Below are positions 1-8,706 of a DNA stretch of 64,000 nt, piece by piece; position 1 is the stretch's first letter; the number at the start of each line of letters is the position of its first letter. Position numbers and translations under genes: made by a program. Source of the stretch: Azolla caroliniana (lineage: Eukaryota > Polypodiophyta). The stretch covers positions 7,688,001-7,752,000 of the forward strand of contig JBHGNT010000010.1 of assembly GCA_043228905.1 (NCBI GenBank), given 5' to 3'. The notes beneath the pieces are model-generated. The model did no database searches and was not told where the DNA came from. It was given only the letters and a program-made list of their open reading frames with translations.

Positions 1-31
1 TCGGGATAACCACAAGAAGGGCGGATATCGG

Positions 32-747
32 TTGGGCACGGAGATCGAAAGGACCATGGACCTACGAAAGGTCCTGGAAGAACGAATCCTCGACAGCAAG
101 GTGGAACTGTCGTTGCGAGAGGTGCTCGGGATAGCCAAGAAGGAGTTCCACGACTCCATCGTGGACTTGGTGAAGAGGAAGAGGTTGTCGACGGAGGTAG
201 AACCGGACAGGCCGGTGGAAGTGCGGACGACGCACATAGAGGACATGGCGCTGGAAGACGAATGGGCGGAGAGCCACTATTCGAGGCCACACTGGGCCCG
301 AGCGACCACGGAAACCCCAGTGAAAATCGGAGATGTTCAGGAACCGGTGGTGGCACTGGTGGACCACGGTTCGGAAATAAACCTGATGTCCATGGACTTC
401 TACAAAAAGGGGAAATGGCCGATCAACACTAAGCACGGGTGGAAGATATGGGCGGCGACGCGCGCCACCGAGGAACTACATGGGGCCTGCCCAAACGTGC
501 GAGTCAAGATCGGCACGTCGAAATAGACCAGCACTTCTTTGTGCAGGAAACGTCCTCGCACCCGGTCATTCTAGGGGAACCGTACATTATGGCGGCGCGA
601 ATGGAGACCAAGGTGTTGGACAACGGGTCGGCTTACGGGAGGGTCAAGAGCCAGGACGGGCATCATTCGGTCTAGTTCTTGACGGTACGACCCAACCACG
701 AGCGAAACTGCGAGTCCCTCGGTGGCGAGAACCGAGAGGATTTTTAG
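32..747 (+). pseudogene. G1 gag-end/retropepsin, frameshifted
   Basis: This is the aspartic protease domain that would cut the Gag-Pol polyprotein. The active-site motif is VDHGSEINLMS at about residues 111-121 of the frame starting at 32. It has Asp-His-Gly-Ser where most retropepsins have Asp-Ser/Thr-Gly. The flap and C-terminal part (HFFVQE, HPVILGEPY) continue in another frame from about 520, because one base is missing near 518 relative to G2. A TAG at 673-675 replaces the Gln codon present in G2. The frame then ends at TAG 745-747, in the same place as in G2 (see the frameshift-site entry). The upstream 32-240 part matches the G2 segment at 7980-8190, which shows that gag and protease were once one frame. 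Confidence 0.85.
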
Positions 748-3700
748 AGAGGGCTGCCAAGGCGTGGGGCCGTGACAGTCCGGACACTCCGGGAAAACCC
801 CACAAATGTACGATAAAAGCGAAACCAAAGAATCCTTGTACCATAAGTAGGAAGTTTTGTTTCTCCGACAACGGAGGGTGTACGATAGTCGGCGTCGTAG
901 GCCGAGAAAAGACAAGGGCGGAAGAGCGACTTCGGCCGTGCGGAGTTCTCGGGCCCAACGAGGAAATAAACGGAGCCGTGTAGGCGGTCTCCTTCGATGA
1001 TACCTTGGGAATACTGCGAGAGGTGGTCGGAGAGGGCCTTAAAGAGGACCGGACGATACTGGTTTGTTCAGAAGAGATGTATGAAGTCATCGCGGACTTC
1101 AGTCGAGGGCTCGAGTCGGATCGGACGGCCAGGGTTAACACGAAGTACAAGACTGTGGACCGGAAGGTAAGGCCAGTCGCGGCACCCTTACTGGAGGGCA
1201 GCGAGTTGCGAATCGAGGGGGTCGCGTCGGACCCCAGTTTACGTGATCCGGCCTGCATAGGACACACCTTCACCGACGGAACGCCACGGGAGCTCAAAAT
1301 CGGTGGGGGCGGGTTCCTACTGCCGGCGGAAGAAGACCGGTTTCGGAGAATGCTAGGAAGGCATGGGAAAGCCTTCGCATTCTCGCCGGAAGAAATCGGG
1401 TGCATAGACCCGATAGTCATGAAGCCGATGGTGATATTCACGGTACCGCATGTACCATGGAATCTCAAGCCAATTTCGGTACCGAGAGCTCACATCCCGG
1501 AGCTGATGGAGCTATTGAGGCAGAAAGTTGATATGGGCATCCTCGAACCGTCGAGTGCCCCGTACTCGAACCGGTGGTTTACTGTACCGAAGAAGAACGG
1601 GACGTTGCGCTTCATTCAAGACCTGCAGCCGGTCAACAGAGTGACCATTCGGAATGCAAGAATCAGACCAACAATAGACGAGTTCGCGGAGGCCTTCACC
1701 GGAAGGTCGATCTACTCGGTCGGTGATCTGTACTCGGGGTACGATCAGTTCCAACTAGCCGTAGAGAGCAGAGACATTACGACGATGCGGACTCCTCTCG
1801 GCCTAGTGCGGATGTGCACCCTGCCGCAAGGAGGGACGAACTTGGTGGCCCACATGGTGAATGCGATGAACAAGGTGCTGAGGGATTGTATCCCGGACAT
1901 CACCATGCCATTCTTGGACGACATCCCGATCAAGGGATGTCCGGTGGAGGAAAAGGACGAAACAATCGGACCGGACGGATGCTGGAAATTCGTGACGACA
2001 CACATTGACGACTGCAAGAGGGTGCTGCAGAGGCTAGAGGACGCGAGGCTCACCTTCTCCAGGGAGAAATCGGCCTTCGGGCAATCGGAGATCATGGTCG
2101 TCGGACATCTATGCGGGGCGTATGGCCGGAAACCGTCTCCGGCCAAGGTAGAAGCCATCTCCGTTATGAAGCCGGACTGTAACTCAGTCACGGAGGTACG
2201 GAGGTTCTTGGGAGCATGCACGTTCTACCACATATGGATCCTGCATTACGCCCACGTTGCCGAGCCGCTATACGGGTTGCTGAAAAAGGGGCAAAAATTC
2301 GAGTGGCGAGTCGAGCATACGGAGTCAGTCCGAAAAATGAAGGAGGCCCTTGCTGCAGCTCCGGCGCTCCGGAAGGCTGTCTACGAGAAAGGCACCCCCA
2401 TCTACATAACAGTAGATACAAGTCCGACTGGGATCGGTTGGATCGTCAACCAAGAAGATGAGGACGGTATTCGGTTCCCAATCCGGTTCGGCGCGAAGGT
2501 CCTCAACGAGCGACAGCGAGGATACGACCAGGTTAAACGCGAACTCTGGGGTATCGTTTCGGCGGTAAAGGCCGATAAAGACTATCTGATCGGGACAGAG
2601 GTAATTATCGAGACGGACTGCCTGCCGATCCTCGGCATGGTTTCCGGATGCGCAACCCCGGACCTGGCAATGCTCAGGTGGATTGCGTACATCAAGTCCC
2701 TGGATCCGGAAATACGACACATTTCCGGGAAGGACAATGCCATGGCCGACATGCTTTCGAGGGCGCGATTCGACGACGAGGGCGGCATGGTTTCGGAGGA
2801 CGAGGAAGTCGGCGTAGACTTCTTCGAGGCGGATTACGTAACAACCGAGGGGGAAAGCACTCCGGCGCTTAATGATTTCAACGAGAGCAAGTCGACGGGG
2901 AGTGGCTGCAGGTTGTGGGATTCTTAAGGACAATGGTGTTGGATGCATCGTGGACAAGGGACGAGGCCAACCGGATCCGGAAGAAAGCGTACCGATTCTT
3001 TCTCTGGGACGGATACTTGTGGAAGCACCCGAAGAAGAGGAACGGCATCCCGCCCCGAGTAGTGGCGACGAAGGAGGAACAGGAGGAATTATTGAAGGCC
3101 TACCACAACAGCCCCTGAGCTGGGCACCGTGGGACGTGGGCCACGTTCGAGAAGCTAAAGGGGAAGTATTGGTGGCCGGGACTGTACCGGGACGTGCATC
3201 GGGTCGTGACAACTTGTGAGAGCTGTCAGATGCACTCCATAATCCGACATCGGGACGAGCTTCACCCCACTTACCCTCCGGCCATCCACTTCAAATGGAT
3301 GGTAGATTTGGTGACGATGCCGATGGGCGTAGGGAAAATGCAATATCTGGTGCTGGCCCGGGAGGACCTGACGAACCAGGTGGAAGGCCGAGCCCTACAG
3401 AACAAAACGACCGCGGCCGTGTGTCGGTTCCTGATCGAGGACGTGATATGCCGGTACGGATGCGTCGGAAAGACCGTGGCTGACCGCGGGGAGTTGGACG
3501 CCGAAGAGGCCGAGGAGTTGTTCAACCGGTTAGGGGTCAAGCTCTCGCTCACCACAACGTACAATCCGGAGGCAAACGGGAAGGTAGACCGCGGGCACGG
3601 GCCAATCGTCAAAGCGCTAGTCCGGGCATGCGAAGGATAGGTCGGGAACTGGCCACGACTGTTACCCTATGCCTTGTGGGCGGACCGGACAACGCACAGT

Positions 3701-4189
3701 TCGGAAACCGAACTCATGTTCGGACAGAAGCCGATCATGCCAATGGAACGGACGATCTCCTCTTGGGCGACAGTAGACTGGAGTGACGAAATGAGTTGGG
3801 AAGAACTGCTAGCGGCGTGTATGCGGCAGCTCGAGCGGAGGCGAGAGGACGTGGAACGAGCGGCGGAGAGACTTCGGGCGGCAAGGATGAAGAACAAAGC
3901 CCGGTTCGACCGGACGCACCAACTCCGACCAAAGAAAATCGAGGAAGGCGACTGGGTGCTAGTCTACGACAGCAGCCTCGACAACCAGCATCGAGCAACA
4001 CGGAAGTTCGCGAAGCGGTGGTTCGAGCCTTACGTGGTAATGAGCGCCAACGACAACGAGACGTATCACCTGGCGGAACTCGACGGTACGAGGATGGCGA
4101 TGCCGGTAGCAGGGAAGCGGATCAAAGCGTTCAAGAAACGCCACGACGACGAACCGGATCTAAGAGGCCTAGACAGCGAAGACGAATAG
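738..4189 (+). pseudogene. G1 pol: RT, RNase H, integrase
   Basis: RT is open in one frame from 738 to 2927 apart from TAG 981-983. It carries the motifs YSNRWFTVPKKNG, LRFIQDLQPVN and the catalytic FLDD (1911-1922) followed by IPIKG. RNase H follows with its four acidic positions in VDTSP, KRELWG, ETDCL and ADMLSR. One base lost near 2893 moves integrase into another frame, which runs to 4189. Integrase has the HHCC zinc finger (CESCQ near 3216), the first Asp in WMVDLV, the second in VADRG, then GKVDRGHG, where the catalytic Glu of G2 is Asp (3587-3589). TGA 3116-3118 (Trp in family) and TAG 3638-3640 interrupt it. A 15-bp in-frame deletion sits near 3705 (HSSETELM against the longer G2 form). 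The RWFEPYVV motif is a GPY/F-like tail. Confidence 0.9.
739..747 (+). promoter_or_regulatory. Candidate -1 frameshift site, G1 protease/pol
   Basis: The sequence GAT TTT TAG ends the protease frame. Five Ts (741-745) would let a Phe-tRNA on TTT slip back one base onto another TTT, giving GGA TTT TTA GAG, which is the frame of RT, RNase H and integrase. G2 has the identical string at 8698-8706. A small TGGGG/CCCCA stem lies downstream in both (765-769 with 798-802 here). No experiment supports it; the evidence is positional conservation in two diverged copies. Confidence 0.5.
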
Positions 4190-4301
4190 TCCGAAACGGA
4201 GGGCGAACCGATGGACGAAGAAACGGAACCCAGACCGGTTTTCTCCAACCAGAAACCAATTTTGGCGCATACCGGTGGATGCACGGTTAGGTGGGGGCGG
4301 A
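4190..4301 (+). other. G1 3' untranslated stretch and polypurine tract
   Basis: This is the short spacer between the integrase stop and the 3' LTR. It ends in GGTGGGGGCGGA directly before the LTR, the expected place for a polypurine tract. G2 and G3 have the same pre-LTR block (ACCGGAGGACGTGCGG then a GGTGGG-rich run). Confidence 0.6.
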
Positions 4302-4949
4302 TGTCGTGAAGAAAACCGTCCCTTGGCACAATCGGTGAATAGCGCACATGAACCGGCCCTTCACGTGTGCGCGCTCTTAATGTATATAATAGAGAATTAG
4401 GTACAGGGAGAGATCCAGGGTAGTTAGATTCGGTAGGTAGGAAGTAAATGAGGGAGACGGATCCCTTCTTGACGCTATAAAGGAGAGGGAGACGCAGGGA
4501 GAAAGGAAGCGCATAGAGGAGGACGAAATGCTGTCGGACCGGAACCGAACGCTTCTCCTCTGTCTGTTGTCTGTTGCTCTTCTCTGCAGGTTTCGGGAGG
4601 CTCCCGTTGCTTCGAGGAACACCCGTGTGCTTCCGGCAGCACCTCCATCCTATCCCCATTTCGTGCGCAGATGAACAGGCATCAGCATCTGTTCGCCGGC
4701 CTGTTCGGTTGTAGCCGCTCGCGTGTTCTGCTGTGTACTTGTTATTCGTTAATATACAAACACTTGTGTCTCCCTGTCTCTGTGTCCATTCACGTTTTCT
4801 GTGTTGACGGGCCACGCCCCTGTGTTTCTTGGCTCATCCGTGATCGGGCGTCTCTCTCCTTCTCTTTTCCCCTTCTATCACCTGCTCTTCGGTTCAAGAC
4901 TCCGGTGGTCCCGCCTCGCTTCCTCACGCACGCGCGTAGTAACGCGACA
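4302..4949 (+). repeat. G1 3' LTR (648 bp)
   Basis: It starts TGTCGTGAAGA and ends AACGCGACA, giving TGTCG/CGACA inverted ends. A TATATAAT box lies at about 4383. The last 100 bases (CCGGTGGTCCCGCCTC and onward) match the ends of the LTRs of G2, G3 and the solo LTR at 61627-61931, while the rest does not. It is followed by CCGG, the likely second half of a 4-bp target duplication. Confidence 0.85.
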
Positions 4950-5250
4950 CCGGCTGGTACCACTTCGGTCCGGTGAGCTACATAAGGACACTGTCGATAG
5001 CAATATCAGATGCGTTCACGAACACATGAAATTCCTTCGACCAATCCGGGGGTTGTACTACCGATGCTTGGGAAAAAATTATTTTGAGCGCATGGTATGC
5101 CTTATCCTCTGGTTTTGTCCATTGGAAAGGTGTTTGGTGTACAGATGCGTGTAGTGGTGTCGCAAGATCGGCCAAGTATCGGAGCATCCGACTATGCCAC
5201 CGGATTTGTCCTAAAAACCGGCTCAAAGCTTTGGCGGTTGTCGATGCCGG
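4950..5250 (-). pseudogene. H1 RT C-terminus and RNase H start
   Basis: On the minus strand this reads ALSRFLGQIRWHSRMLRYLA, then ATPLHASVHQTPFQW, PPDWSKEFHVFV and NASDIAIDSVLM. That is the usual RT-thumb to RNase H transition of Ty3/gypsy elements (RFLG...; the first RNase H acidic position in the D-A-S-D equivalent, here NASD). A stop (CAG to TAG on the minus strand) follows the VLM, then LTGPKWYQP until the G1 LTR. G2 begins at 5251 directly against it. Confidence 0.8.
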
Positions 5251-5639
5251 TGTCGTGAAGATTTTCGGCAATAGTGTGAAAATCCCATAAAATGTACGAA
5301 ATCGAGTATGAATCACATAATACAATAATTGTGAAGATAACATTTTAAATAAATTTAATATCTAAGTACAAAATGATGGAGGTTTCGAATGCACTTTATT
5401 ACACGAGAAACGGACAACTAAATGTCAAGATATGAGGGTATAAAGTTTGTGAAAGGAAAAGACAAAATTGTGAGACATCCCACATAGGCACGACAAATAC
5501 GGCTCTCATCATATATAAGGTAGAGCAAAATATATTATCTTTGTGTCTATGTGTGGAGCATAGAGAGTTCAAGGTAACTTGAACTAAGAGTGGAGGTGGG
5601 CTAGCTACTCGTAAAGGGTTTTGGCCAACTAAAACCGGA

Positions 5640-5880
5640 CTGGCGATGGAGCCGGTGATCCGGCGGCAATCCGGCGATGGCGAGGTGACGATATCCGGCG
5701 ACGGCGAGGCAGCGGCATCCGGCATCCAGCGTCGGTGAGACAACGGCAACCGGCGACAGCATCCGCCGTCGGTGAGATGACGGCATCCGGCGAGGCACCG
5801 GTAACCGATGGCATCCAGCGGCGGCACCAATATCCGATGGCAACCGGCGACGGCATCCGACGAACTGGCATCCGGTGACT
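5640..5880 (+). repeat. CCGGCG-rich degenerate minisatellite in G2 5' LTR
   Basis: Imperfect repeats built on GGCATCCGGCGA, GGTGAGACGACGGC and similar words fill about 240 bp. The matching block in the 3' LTR (about 12580-12786) is about 35 bp shorter and has a different unit order, so the array has changed since insertion. The open frames read across it on the minus strand are products of the repeat and not genes. Confidence 0.7.
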
Positions 5881-5910
5881 AGATAAATAAATATATAAAT
5901 ATACAAGGAG

Positions 5911-5977
5911 GGCAAGTAAGGATTCGAACCTTGCACCTCCGAGTTAGGAGTCAATTGGCTTACCATTAAGCCATGCC
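5911..5977 (-). other. Antisense tRNA-like sequence in G2 5' LTR
   Basis: On the minus strand this has an A-box-like TGGCTTAATGGTAAGCC, an exact B box GGTTCGAATCC, an AAGG/CCTT T-stem, and acceptor-like GGCATG/CTTGCC ends pairing at 5 of 6 positions. The anticodon loop could be CTCCTAA (CCT, Arg-like), but the anticodon stem is poor, so it is a tRNA relic and not a working tRNA gene. The same stretch is in the 3' LTR. Confidence 0.55.
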
Positions 5978-6449
5978 ATTTAGTTGAATTTATATTTCTA
6001 TCATTGTACTTTTACATGTAAATTCTCATACATGAGAGCTAAAATGAGTGACATGGTTATCATGCACCACATGTAATACGTAAGCGCCAAATGGCAAACA
6101 TGCATTTTATGCATGTCTTGTACCCTCACATGCATCATATGCATGAGAGCATCTATAAAAGGAGGGAGGAGGAGAAAAAACACGTTCTTTTTGGGGTTAT
6201 GAAATTAAGAAGAAGAAATTCGTTATCAAATTGATCGTGTAACTTGTTTCTTAAATCCAAAGATAAAAGTTCAATCAATCTCTCTCAATCGTTAGATCTC
6301 AACTTCTCTCTTTCCCAATCTATCTTAAGTACTTTCTCGCTAAAGCTTGCGCCAAAGCTTGTACCGACTTTGAACCCTTCCGGTCCAGAACCCCGGCGGT
6401 TCCGCCTCACGATCCGCGTGTAGTGGCCGATCTTCACAACATAATTAAG

Positions 6450-6465
6450 TGGTGAACCCGATGTG
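6450..6465 (+). promoter_or_regulatory. G2 primer-binding site, tRNA-Trp type
   Basis: TGGTGAACCCGATGTG lies 8 bases after the LTR. G3 has TGGTGAACCCAACGTG after its LTR. Each differs by one base from TGGTGAACCCGACGTG, the complement of the 3' end of plant cytosolic tRNA-Trp with CCA, as I recall that sequence. The differing spacer sequences (TAATTAAG and TCTTTCT) show that only the primer site is conserved. Confidence 0.65.
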
Positions 6466-6508
6466 AAAGAGGCGGTAGGAAGGATCAAGTCGAGATTAAT
6501 ACTTGGAG

Positions 6509-8194
6509 ATGGCGTCCTCAAGCAACCAAGCGGGAGAGCTCGAAAGGATGATGCTAATCGTCGAGCAAATGATGAGATCTCGGGACAACGACGCGAGCGT
6601 GTAGAAGGCTGTCGATCGTGTCATAGAGCTCGAGGGCCAATTCGATGGAAGGAAGGTTACGAAGTTCCTTGATGCATATAGAAGGGAGATGAATCAGAGG
6701 GACATGTCCGAGGCACGTCAAATCGCAAGCTTCAAGAGAGTTGTCGCCAACAACATCCAAAGACACGTCATCGAGCTTCAAGAAGCTAAGACAACATGGT
6801 CCGAGTTCGAGAAAACAATACTAGCGGAGTTCGTGACTAAAGACTCAACGAGGACGACTCGACATGCCCTGATGAAGTGGATAGAGAAGAAGAATAAGAA
6901 GTTGAGCGTCTCGAGGGTGTACGACGAATTCGACCAGATGTTTAGTCGTCTCCCCAATACGGACCAAGTATTGCTTGAAGAGGACAAGACTTTGTACTTC
7001 TTGAAGGCCGTGGACATAAAGGATAGACGGGAGTTGGGGACTCTTCTCGAAGATGATACCCAAGCAAATGGGCTTGTAGCGGACTGGATCGCGGTGAAGC
7101 GGGCATGCAATAGGCTCGACAAGCATCGCCAATGGGTTGATGACACCAACTTGACGGGATCGACTACCACGGAGAAAGCAAGACCGCCGAAAGTAGTTGA
7201 GCCGCCAAGACAAAGTAACGTGGAAGAAAAGAAGATTGATGAAGACATCATTGAAGAGCTAGCGAAGAAGTTCGAGAAGGTCACGCTAGCCAACATGAAT
7301 CGTCGGGGCCCTAAAGGAAAAGAACCCTTTAGATGCGTGTGGTGCGATAGCATGGACCACATGAGAAGGGATTGTGCGAGCCTTCGAGAGGCGATTCGAC
7401 AAAATATCGTATACATAGAGGACAACATGATCTGCTCAAGCGAGACTAGAAGACCCCTACGGGTGAATTTCGGAAGAGGAGGAATGAAGAAATCTATGGA
7501 GGATGCCGATGCGACTCATGTGGATGCGATGCACTATGTTGCGTCGGCCAGAATAAGAGTCGGGAAAGACAAGACTGAAGCTGCTAGAGCGGGAGCAAAG
7601 TTTTGGACGTCCGTTCTCGAATATGAGAAGAAGGGAAAAGTCACATCGAACGAGGTAGAGCTTGCTGACCGAAGTGTGCAAAGCATAACCGGGTGGTCGG
7701 ATCCAGTGGAGGACAACACCATACTCGCAGAGGTGATGTGCGACAACCACGAGGTGTTCGTTGAAGAAAAGAGAAAGAGAATAGAAGAGCAATGCCCATC
7801 AAAAAGACATGAAACACGGAACGTGAAAAAGAAGGACGATGCGGAGACGAGTCAACCTTTACAAACGGAGGAACGAGAATCAAGCCGAAAAGGGGAGCCG
7901 AGCATACGAGTTTAAGAAACGGTTCGACCAGTGAAGGTTGGTGTCGAAGACCCCGCTCGGAGGACAAGGACTATACCTACCTATAAGCTAAGGTCGGACA
8001 TAGAGCAGACGACAGACCTAAAGAAGATTCTCGAAGAACAAGTTCTTGATAGCCACGTAACTTTGTCCTTGAGGGAATTGCTTGGCATCACGAAGAAGGA
8101 GTTCCATGACACGATCGTGGACCTTGTAAAGAGAAAGAGACAACAATCGGACGAGGAAGAAGAGAAGCCGCAAAAAGCAAAACGAATGCCGTAA
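6509..8194 (+). pseudogene. G2 gag with zinc knuckle and spacer
   Basis: The start ATG at 6509 (MASSSNQAGELERMM) agrees with the G3 gag start at 47871. Helical capsid-like sequence runs to about residue 250, and then a CCHC knuckle CVWCDSMDHMRRDC (CX2CX4HX4C) near 7335-7376 binds packaged RNA. A Lys/Glu-rich spacer continues to the protease. TAG 6602-6604 replaces a Glu codon still present in G3, and TAA 7913-7915 interrupts the spacer. A frameshift between about 8180 and 8197 separates the frame from protease; G1 is open across the same point, so this is damage and not programmed. Without the stops the frame would be a Gag-protease fusion. Confidence 0.87.
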
Positions 8195-8196
8195 CG

Positions 8197-8706
8197 ATGG
8201 CAAGAGACGAAGTCGATGAAGATATGGTGGACAGCCACTATACTCGACCTCATTGCGCACGAGCGACAACGATGACGCCGGTGAAGATCAGGGAGAAGAA
8301 AGAGACTGTGGTAGCCTTCATCGACCACAGCTCGGAGATCAACCTCATGTCAACCGACTTCTACAAAAAAGGAAGATGGCCAATCAATACAAACCACGGA
8401 TGGAAGATTCGTGCGGCAACAAAGTCTACGGAGGACTTGTACGGAGCTTGTCACAATATCAAAGTCACGATCGGGGATGTGGAGATGGATCAACACTTCT
8501 TCGTACAAGAATCGGCATCGCATCCTGTCATCCTAGGGCAACCTTATATCACATCATCTCGGATGGAGACCAAAGTGTTCGATAATGGAGTAGCCTTCGC
8601 ACGAATAAAGAGTCTTGACAACCAAAGATCGGTCCAATTCCTAACGGTGCGAGCCAATCATGAAAGGAATCGAGATAGTCTCAGAGGCGAATCCTCGGAT
8701 TTTTAG
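8197..8706 (+). pseudogene. G2 retropepsin
   Basis: This is the protease domain in one open frame of about 169 codons. The active-site region reads FIDHSSEINLMS: Asp is kept, Ser/Thr is His as in G1, and the following Gly is Ser here. The rest (HFFVQESASHPVILGQPY, RMETKVFDNG, VRANHERNRD) matches G1 closely. It ends at TAG 8704-8706 in the GATTTTTAG string shared with G1. Upstream it is separated from gag only by a frameshift lesion. Whether DHSS can support catalysis is doubtful. Confidence 0.85.
8698..8706 (+). promoter_or_regulatory. Candidate -1 frameshift site, G2 protease/pol
   Basis: The string is identical to that of G1: GAT TTT TAG, five Ts at 8700-8704. Slipping back one base gives GGA TTT TTA GAG and enters the pol frame, which is open from 8586 on. 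A 5-bp TGGGG/CCCCA stem (8724-8728 with 8755-8759) is kept at a similar distance. Reading through the TAG in frame would instead hit a stop soon after, without matching pol. Confidence 0.5.

Larger units (their letters stand above)
1..4949 (+). mobile_element. Gypsy element G1, 5'-truncated by window edge
   Basis: This is a Ty3/gypsy LTR retrotransposon with order protease, RT, RNase H, integrase, 3' LTR. The 5' LTR and most of gag lie before the window. The 3' LTR ends at 4949 and is followed at once by CCGG (4950-4953) inside the antisense host element H1, whose reading frame resumes there, so G1 is an insertion into H1. It belongs to the same family as G2 and G3: the proteins align throughout, but its LTR (648 bp) is very different in length and internal sequence from that of G2. 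Several stops and frameshifts make it non-autonomous. Confidence 0.9.
5251..6441 (+). repeat. G2 5' LTR (1191 bp)
   Basis: It begins TGTCGTGAAGATT and ends GATCTTCACAACA. With the 3' LTR the terminal inverted repeat is TGTCGTGAAGAT/ATCTTCACGACA. It carries a CCGG-rich degenerate minisatellite (about 5640-5880), an antisense tRNA-like stretch (5911-5977) and a TATA box CTATAAAAGG (6153-6162). About 73 bp near 5462-5535 are absent from the 3' LTR copy. Confidence 0.92.

Noticed and set aside
765-802. Pseudoknot stimulating the frameshift
   Set aside because: Only a 5-bp stem is common to both copies and it starts about 20 bases after the slip site; protein coding alone may explain its conservation.
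5629-5966. Minus-strand open frames of 80-143 codons in the G2 LTRs
   Set aside because: They come from the CCGG-rich minisatellite and the tRNA-like block and change between the two LTRs of the same element.
7913-7915. TAA as a natural gag terminator in G2
   Set aside because: Sequence after it continues in the same frame and matches G1 up to the protease, where G1 has an open frame; more likely a nonsense change. It cannot be fully excluded because G1 does not cover this point and G3 is deleted there.
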